From the NCBI GenBank assembly GCA_937944945.1, contig CALEBD010000225.1, forward strand, positions 1 through 9,323: 9,323 bases of DNA, in the 5' to 3' direction. Positions 5,757-9,323 of the stretch are shown here, piece after piece; the first letter of the stretch is position 1, and the number at the start of each line of letters is the position of its first letter. The translations under genes were made by a program, and so were the position numbers. The notes beneath the pieces are model-generated. The model worked only from the letters and a program-made list of their open reading frames with translations, made no database searches and was not told the origin of the DNA. Source of the stretch: an uncultured Clostridium sp. Lineage in GTDB: Bacteria; Bacillota; Clostridia; Peptostreptococcales; Peptostreptococcaceae.

Positions 5757-7580
5757 ATGCAGGTTAATTTGAAAACATTATTAAATAAGAAAGCTGTTCC
5801 AAATGATACAGCAGATGTTGGGACAAGCTTAAATACCATGACCTACTCCGAGTTAGAATCTAGTAATATAGATGGAATGCCAGAGCAAATTGTCGTTGTA
5901 GATAATGCAGAATGGATAGCTTTTAGTAAATCTAAAAACATTTATTTTTCTGGAAATAGCAAGGGGGAAGTTGGGAAATTCTGTATCAATGAAGAGCAAT
6001 TTACTATTTCTACTTTAAAGAGAAATAGATTACATCCTAAGTTTAATAAAAATTTTAAGATAAGAAAAGGAGATAGAACAATGGAAGATGTAAAAACAAG
6101 TGTTGACACAATTTTAGATGATGTTAATTTAGACTCAACTGATTTAGGAGGAGATTTCGCTGGATTAGGTGATATCGATTTAAATTTAGGTGATATGGCA
6201 GGTGCTGATAACACAGCAACTAATCCATTAGATGCGTTTGATAATATAGAAGCAGGAGTAGCTGGTACTTCAAAAGATGACCCAAAACAAGAACAATGGG
6301 ATGCTATAACTACAGCTATAGCTGATGTAGAATTAGCAGATATCACAGAATTATCAATATTTAACAGAAACTATGGTGCTTTATATGGACATATCACAGC
6401 TAATGATGAAGCTATCAAGTTCGGTACTAGCACTAAGAAGGTTATAGACCCTGTAACAAAGAAATATAAACTTGTTGAAACTGCTACTCAAGACATTAAA
6501 GATAGATATGCAAGAGGAGAAGATATCTCTGATATAGATGATACAAACTTTGAAACAGAATTAGTATTAACTAGAAGACACGTTGCTCCTGGTAAAGTTT
6601 TAGGTTCTGTTATAGCTATACCTGAAGGTGGATTTAAAGCTATGTCTGAATTAAGAAGCTCTAACAAAATCAGCCCAGATGCTTCAAAGACTGATGTTAA
6701 GTTCTTCTTATATAACATTGATGAAGCTATGCAAATCATAGTTAACTTATTTGATTCTCAAATCCCTGAAGCAAAAGAAACTTATATGGATGCGGCTTCT
6801 GTTGTTAAAGTTGCTACAAGAAATTCTACTAAGAAAGATAAAGATACAGGATTATCTGTAACAACTACAAAATTCATCTTAAAGGCTGAAGGAAGATCAA
6901 ACTTAGTTGTTCCAACTGCTTATTTACCAATTAAAACATACAAGACTGTTTCTTTAGACGGTGCTATATCTGAAGAAGATGCACAATTATTAGCTTTATC
7001 TTCATTCCACAACCTATACACAGAATACAAGGGTTCAAGCAAACATGCTAAATTAAGAGATGAAGATAGAGGATTAATCTCTAAAACTCCAGAAGGTGTA
7101 TTTGCTTCTGAATACTTCAAAGCTGATGCTTCAGCTAGATTAGCATTAAAGGTTAAACCTTACTATGTAAAAGACAAAGAAGCTGTTTTAGAACATTTAG
7201 AAATCCCAGTTAAGAAGAACATGTCTAAAGATGCAAGTAAGACAACTTACAGATATGTTACTTTCGACTGCACAGGAAACACAGAAGGTGAAGGTGCAAC
7301 ATTAAACTCTTTAGCTTTAGCGGCTTCAGGTAGAAAGTTCTCTACATTCTACAATGCAGTAGGTGGAGCAGAAGTTCTTAACAAAGAATCTTTATCTGGA
7401 TTAAAAGCTAAGAAGAAGAAGAAATCTGATGAAAGCAATGCAACAGATGCTAAAACAATCAGAGCATTAATGAATGTTGCTAGTATGGGAAGCTCAGGAC
7501 CAGTTAAATTCGCTGGAACTATAGCTACAGCTAGTCAATCAGTTGATGAAAAGATTTACGCTGCTAGATTTTCAAAATAA
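5757..7580 (+). CDS. Unrecognised 607-aa protein, probably abundant
   Basis: I choose ATG 5757 because of the near-perfect AAAGGAGGT before it; a TTG at 5733 in the same frame lies upstream of that RBS. Residues 1-108 are basic to neutral and open with MQVNLKTLLNKK. Residues about 110-165 are a low-complexity acidic stretch rich in Asp, Gly, Ala and Leu (DLGGDFAGLGDIDLNLGDMA). The rest is a long mixed alpha/beta region with many Lys, Thr and Ala, then a KKKKKSDES stretch (about 560) and a C-terminus ending AARFSK. No signal peptide, membrane helix or known catalytic motif is seen. From about 6080 on, the codons look more uniform (gct, gaa, aaa/aag, tta) than in the neighbouring genes, which with the strong RBS and strong terminator suggests high expression, as for a structural or DNA-coating protein. 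That role is inference. Confidence 0.7.
   Translation: MQVNLKTLLNKKAVPNDTADVGTSLNTMTYSELESSNIDGMPEQIVVVDNAEWIAFSKSKNIYFSGNSKGEVGKFCINEEQFTISTLKRNRLHPKFNKNFKIRKGDRTMEDVKTSVDTILDDVNLDSTDLGGDFAGLGDIDLNLGDMAGADNTATNPLDAFDNIEAGVAGTSKDDPKQEQWDAITTAIADVELADITELSIFNRNYGALYGHITANDEAIKFGTSTKKVIDPVTKKYKLVETATQDIKDRYARGEDISDIDDTNFETELVLTRRHVAPGKVLGSVIAIPEGGFKAMSELRSSNKISPDASKTDVKFFLYNIDEAMQIIVNLFDSQIPEAKETYMDAASVVKVATRNSTKKDKDTGLSVTTTKFILKAEGRSNLVVPTAYLPIKTYKTVSLDGAISEEDAQLLALSSFHNLYTEYKGSSKHAKLRDEDRGLISKTPEGVFASEYFKADASARLALKVKPYYVKDKEAVLEHLEIPVKKNMSKDASKTTYRYVTFDCTGNTEGEGATLNSLALAASGRKFSTFYNAVGGAEVLNKESLSGLKAKKKKKSDESNATDAKTIRALMNVASMGSSGPVKFAGTIATASQSVDEKIYAARFSK
6064..6083 (+). promoter_or_regulatory. 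Internal in-frame RBS and ATG (second start inside the 607-aa gene)
   Basis: AAAAGGAGAT (6064-6073) is a strong Shine-Dalgarno sequence 7 bases before ATG 6081, which is in frame with 5757 (codon 109). Initiation here would give a 499-residue protein starting MEDVKTSVDTILDDV. The acidic region and the change in codon character both begin at this point, so 6081 may be the original start of the main protein, with 5757-6080 an N-terminal extension or a formerly separate gene. Confidence 0.55.
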
Positions 7581-7585
7581 TAAAC

Positions 7586-7623
7586 AAATAAGATAGATGA
7601 TATTTTCATCTATCTTATTTTTT
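7586..7623 (+). terminator. Strong intrinsic terminator after the 607-aa gene
   Basis: AAATAAGATAGATGA (7586-7600) is exactly complementary to 7606-7620, with a 5-base loop, and the stem runs into six T residues (7618-7623). It begins 6 bases after the stop codon. Confidence 0.9.
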
Positions 7624-7840
7624 AAATACTCATAATTTAGTGGGTACACACCAAAGCCCATATTTAATACATGTATACCAATACAAATAGGATTCTGTAA
7701 TTTGAAATTAAAATCACATAAAGATGACAGATTTTTCAGTATTTTAGCTGTTATCCATATACTATGAAAGCTAGATTTATTTCGTAGGCAAATACCTCTT
7801 ATATTATATATTACGTGTGCCCATTAAATTATGAGTATTT
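7624..7840 (+). ncRNA. Long-range stem enclosing several hairpins (structured RNA element, unassigned)
   Basis: Positions 7624-7649 pair with 7815-7840 as an uninterrupted 26-bp stem whose only two non-Watson-Crick pairs are G7640-U7824 and U7645-G7819. Inside lie a TAATT/AATTA hairpin (7698-7702 with 7706-7710), GATGACAG/CTGTTATC (7723-7730 with 7748-7755, one G-U) and CTATGAAA/TTTCGTAG (7762-7769 with 7780-7787, one U-G). All four mismatches are wobble pairs only when the plus strand is the RNA; on the minus strand they would be C-A. No credible gene lies here. It could also be a miniature inverted-repeat element, but no target duplication is seen at the ends. I cannot assign it to a known RNA class. 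Confidence 0.5.
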
Positions 7841-7848
7841 TTAAGAAA

Positions 7849-7878
7849 TTGGTTGATTACTCCTTTCTATATTATAAT
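7849..7878 (+). promoter_or_regulatory. Candidate sigma-A promoter for the downstream RNA or leader
   Basis: TTGGTT (7849-7854) and a perfect TATAAT (7873-7878) are separated by 18 bp, giving an expected start near 7885. The -35 box is weak, the -10 ideal. It is the best sigma-A-like promoter I could find in the window and precedes the three-way-junction RNA. Confidence 0.5.
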
Positions 7879-7884
7879 ATTTTT

Positions 7885-8056
7885 TCAAATTATAACCTAA
7901 TGTTTCCAAGGTTAAACAATTCAAATACTCATGTTCATGAATACCATACTGTAACCGATGTTTTGTTGTTGTTTTACGGTTACGGTAGTGAACAGCGTAT
8001 TATGTTCGGTATTCTCTAAAATCAAGGGTGTGTGTATTGTAGCACACACCCTTTTT
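7885..8056 (+). ncRNA. Three-way-junction RNA ending in a terminator: small RNA or attenuator leader
   Basis: GAATACC (7939-7945) pairs perfectly with GGTATTC (8008-8014). It encloses an 11-bp hairpin (7947-7957 with 7977-7987, one U-G pair, 19-base loop) and a GAACA/TGTTC hairpin (7990-7994 with 8003-8007). The helices meet with only 0-2 unpaired bases between them. Upstream are TAACCT/AGGTTA (7893-7898 with 7909-7914) and TCATGTTCATGA (7929-7940), which shares two bases with the junction stem. The strong terminator at 8024-8056 closes it. The predicted RNA, starting near 7885, is about 170 nt. Because the terminator ends 4 bases before the lipoprotein RBS, it may be a riboswitch-like leader of that operon instead of a free RNA. 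The fold matches no class I recognise. Confidence 0.55.
8024..8056 (+). terminator. Strong intrinsic terminator upstream of the lipoprotein gene
   Basis: AAGGGTGTGTGT (8024-8035) pairs with 8042-8053 (12 bp, one U-G pair), with loop ATTGTA, followed by a run of T to 8056. It stands between the promoter at 7849-7878 and the lipoprotein RBS at 8061, so it either ends a small RNA or gates transcription of the downstream pair. Confidence 0.88.
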
Positions 8057-8073
8057 CGTTGAGGGGGATTTTT

Positions 8074-8274
8074 ATGTTGAAGAAATCTGTAGCTTATTTA
8101 ATAGCTATAATGATGGTCATTATTATTTGTTTAAGCCTAGTGGCTTGTAATACAAGAGAAACAAAAGAGAATATTAAACAGGATATACAAAAGGTGAAAG
8201 ATGCGACAGAGGAAAATCGACCTGCTGATAAATTAATAAATGGTATATTAGGGGGAAAATCTGATAATAATTAA
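8074..8274 (+). CDS. Small lipoprotein (66 aa)
   Basis: ATG 8074 follows GAGGGGGA (8061-8068); the frame is open further upstream, but that part lies in the terminator and has no RBS. Residues 2-4 (LKK) are the basic n-region, about 6-22 the hydrophobic core, and LVAC (22-25) the lipobox, so Cys25 should be lipidated after signal peptidase II cleavage. The mature protein is a short charged helix-like stretch (ETKENIKQDIQKVKDATEEN) of about 42 residues with no enzyme motif. It would be anchored on the outer face of the cytoplasmic membrane. The following gene, 36 bp downstream, encodes a membrane protein, so the two form a small surface unit. Phages and plasmids often carry such lipoproteins for exclusion or host-surface modification, but nothing here proves that role. 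Confidence 0.75.
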   Translation: MLKKSVAYLIAIMMVIIICLSLVACNTRETKENIKQDIQKVKDATEENRPADKLINGILGGKSDNN

Positions 8275-8310
8275 TTATAGATTTTAAATTTATTTTAAGG
8301 GGGAGAATTT

Positions 8311-8754
8311 ATGGAATACCTAGTATTCGGACTTTTTATCTTTTTCATTTTATTATTAATATTTTATGTGATACAGTCTATAGGGTTAGCACGTATAGCT
8401 AAATCAATAGATAAGTCGACTGTATTGGGTTGGATACCTATATGTAATGTGTACGTAATATTTAAAGCCGGAGGAGCAAATCCAAATTGGTTATGGTATG
8501 TATTAATAATACCAATACTTGATACTGTAGCTTACTTATTCCCTATAGTAATTACAATGATAATTGTTGTATCATGCTATATATTCTTATTTGCTATGAC
8601 AGTTTATCAATATGTGTTGATGTATCGTATAGGTAAAAAATATAATGTATCTGTAGTATTATTTATATTGTCAATAATTATACCTTTTATAGGTGCTATA
8701 TACTATTATATTGCAGGTGCGAGAGCAAAAGAACAAATGGATGCTATAAATTAA
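8311..8754 (+). CDS. Four-helix integral membrane protein (DUF5684-like)
   Basis: The 147-residue product starts at ATG 8311 behind AAGGGGGAG (8297-8305). Hydrophobic segments lie at about 4-26, 61-80, 81-105 and 114-134, giving about four membrane helices. A short cytoplasmic-type stretch (RIAKSIDKSTVLGWIPICN, 28-46) and a charged tail (AGARAKEQMDAIN) flank them. The pattern of a first helix, then xxGWIPIxNxYxIFKxGG, then an aromatic-rich helix (NWLWYVLIIP) resembles small bacterial membrane proteins annotated DUF5684, whose function is unknown to me. It forms a two-gene unit with the upstream lipoprotein and is followed by a weak terminator. It may act in the same surface function as its neighbour. 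Confidence 0.65.
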   Translation: MEYLVFGLFIFFILLLIFYVIQSIGLARIAKSIDKSTVLGWIPICNVYVIFKAGGANPNWLWYVLIIPILDTVAYLFPIVITMIIVVSCYIFLFAMTVYQYVLMYRIGKKYNVSVVLFILSIIIPFIGAIYYYIAGARAKEQMDAIN

Positions 8755-8775
8755 ATCAAGGTTTAATATAGCTAG

Positions 8776-8803
8776 AGGGTATATAAAGTTGTATACCCTT
8801 TAT
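8776..8803 (+). terminator. Probable intrinsic terminator after the membrane protein gene
   Basis: AGGGTATA (8776-8783) pairs with TATACCCT (8792-8799) across an 8-base loop, followed by a short T-rich tail (TTTAT). The stem is moderate and the tail short, so termination may be partial. Confidence 0.6.
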
Positions 8804-8873
8804 GGTGTATTAAAACTTATTAACATTATTGAAATCAATTTATTCTGTATAGTAAAATGTGAGGTGATTATGT

Positions 8874-9323
8874 ATGATGTACAGAGTGCAAGGAATACTA
8901 GGGACTAAGAGTAAGTTGGCTAGACACTTTGGAATTAAAGTAAGTACTGTTAATGATAGAATTAAGAAAGGTATGACATTAGAAGAAGCTTTGACAAAAC
9001 CAGTACGTAAGACATATACTGTTGATAATAAGACAGCAAATCTTACAGACTTATCAAAGCAGTATGGTATAAAACTAGCTACAGTTTCTACTAGAATACA
9101 GTCAGGTATGTCAGTAGAACAGGCTCTAAAAACTAAGGTAACTAAAAGACCTGTTTATAAAATTGGTGATGCTATATTTACTTTAAGTGAAATATCAAAA
9201 ATAGCTAATATAAACCGTTCAACATTAAGTGCTAGATTAAAAAATGGAATGTCAATTGAGGAAGCTATTACCAAGCCACTAGCGGGTCATAATACAGTAG
9301 GAAAGCATACAGGTAGTTTAAGA
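8874..9323 (+). CDS. Tandem HTH-repeat DNA-binding protein (3' end outside window)
   Basis: The frame opens at ATG 8874 (a second ATG follows at once) behind GAGGTGAT (8861-8868) and runs off the window after 150 codons without a stop. It contains three repeats of about 45-47 residues. Each has the pattern L-x-x-x-[FYA]-x-I-x-x-x-T-[VL]-x-x-R-[IL]-x-x-G-M-[ST]-[LIV]-E-[EQ]-A-[LI], at about residues 15-40, 60-85 and 107-132. The repeats are helix-turn-helix units of the kind found in strings beside HNH or GIY-YIG nuclease domains in phage proteins, and alone in phage DNA-binding proteins. Gly33, Gly78 and Gly125 mark the period. Whether a nuclease domain follows cannot be seen. It likely binds a long specific DNA site, one unit per few bases. 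A homing endonuclease or a regulator are both possible. Confidence 0.7.
   Translation, partial: MMYRVQGILGTKSKLARHFGIKVSTVNDRIKKGMTLEEALTKPVRKTYTVDNKTANLTDLSKQYGIKLATVSTRIQSGMSVEQALKTKVTKRPVYKIGDAIFTLSEISKIANINRSTLSARLKNGMSIEEAITKPLAGHNTVGKHTGSLR

Noticed and set aside
5942..6346. 134-codon minus-strand frame inside the 607-aa gene
   Set aside because: It is antisense to a well-supported gene, has no RBS-start pair, and its Ser/Pro/Ile/Leu-rich content is what the complement of Asp/Gly/Asn-rich coding gives. The other minus-strand frames fail in the same way.
5757..7580. Phage nucleus shell protein (chimallin)
   Set aside because: Only the length and the likely abundance fit. I see no sequence pattern that supports it, and the cytoskeletal gene here is an actin, not the tubulin PhuZ that goes with that system.
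395..7678. ATACATGTA shared between the actin leader (395-403) and the 7624-7840 element (7667-7675)
   Set aside because: It is a short AT-rich near-palindrome likely to recur by chance in sequence of this composition; the flanking bases do not match.
7624..7840. Miniature inverted-repeat transposon
   Set aside because: The arms are the right kind of length, but no target-site duplication is visible at 7618-7623 versus 7841-7846, and the wobble-only mismatches favour an RNA stem. Not fully excluded without searching for other copies.
7831..8019. 62-codon open frame on the plus strand
   Set aside because: It has no ribosome binding site, begins inside the 3' arm of the 26-bp stem, runs through the candidate promoter and three-way junction, and has an unlikely composition (many Tyr, Phe and His). 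The RNA structure explains the sequence better.
8032..8073. Upstream in-frame extension of the lipoprotein gene
   Set aside because: The extra codons lie within the terminator stem and lack an RBS. ATG 8074 has a strong RBS and gives a standard lipoprotein signal peptide.
8829..8853. TTGAAA / TATAGT promoter before the HTH-repeat gene
   Set aside because: The spacer is 13 bp, too short for a sigma-A promoter; no better pair was found in this gap.

Overview
The window is AT-rich (roughly 30% G+C by eye), with strong AGGAGG-type ribosome binding sites, TAA stops throughout and lysine-rich proteins. This points to a low-GC Gram-positive host, most likely a clostridial one. The gene content (an actin-like segregation protein, a phage-type 5' nuclease, an RNA polymerase alpha-like protein, many unrecognisable genes in tight order, modular HTH repeats) looks like a large phage, phage-plasmid or other extrachromosomal replicon rather than core chromosome. 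No integrase, transposase, tRNA, rRNA or CRISPR array was seen.

Layout. Positions 1-287 hold the 3' end of an unidentified gene. Positions 288-516 are a non-coding control region with a palindrome, a spaced direct repeat and two large overlapping hairpins; it may be a centromere-like site, a promoter/leader, or both. From 517 to 5645 runs a tightly packed plus-strand operon: ParM-like actin, a small protein with a possible ribbon-helix-helix N-terminus and a coiled coil (ParR-like adaptor candidate), an unknown 360-aa protein, a 5'-3' exonuclease of the T5 FEN/polymerase-I type, an unknown 185-aa protein, and a protein that reads as a divergent N-terminal domain of the RNA polymerase alpha subunit. 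The alpha-like frame is cut by a TAA at 5493-5495, yet the missing C-terminal part continues in the same frame to 5645.

After a short gap with an operator-like palindrome comes a separate 607-codon gene (5757-7580) of unknown function with its own strong RBS, an in-frame internal RBS/start at 6081, and a strong intrinsic terminator (7586-7623).

Positions 7624-8056 contain no convincing gene but a great deal of RNA structure. A 26-bp long-range stem encloses several hairpins (7624-7840). Next come a promoter candidate (7849-7878), a compact three-way junction (7939-8014) and a second strong terminator (8024-8056) that ends just before the RBS of a small lipoprotein gene. This is either a free small RNA or a transcription-attenuating leader for the lipoprotein and four-helix membrane protein pair (8074-8754). 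The window ends inside a gene built of tandem HTH-type repeats (8874 onward).

Taken together, the main operon links DNA segregation (actin, adaptor, candidate centromere), DNA processing (5' nuclease) and possibly transcription (alpha-like protein). The most notable points are the mobile-element alpha homologue with its in-frame stop, and the structured RNA region at 7624-8056. All function calls rest on reading motifs by eye; no database search was possible.
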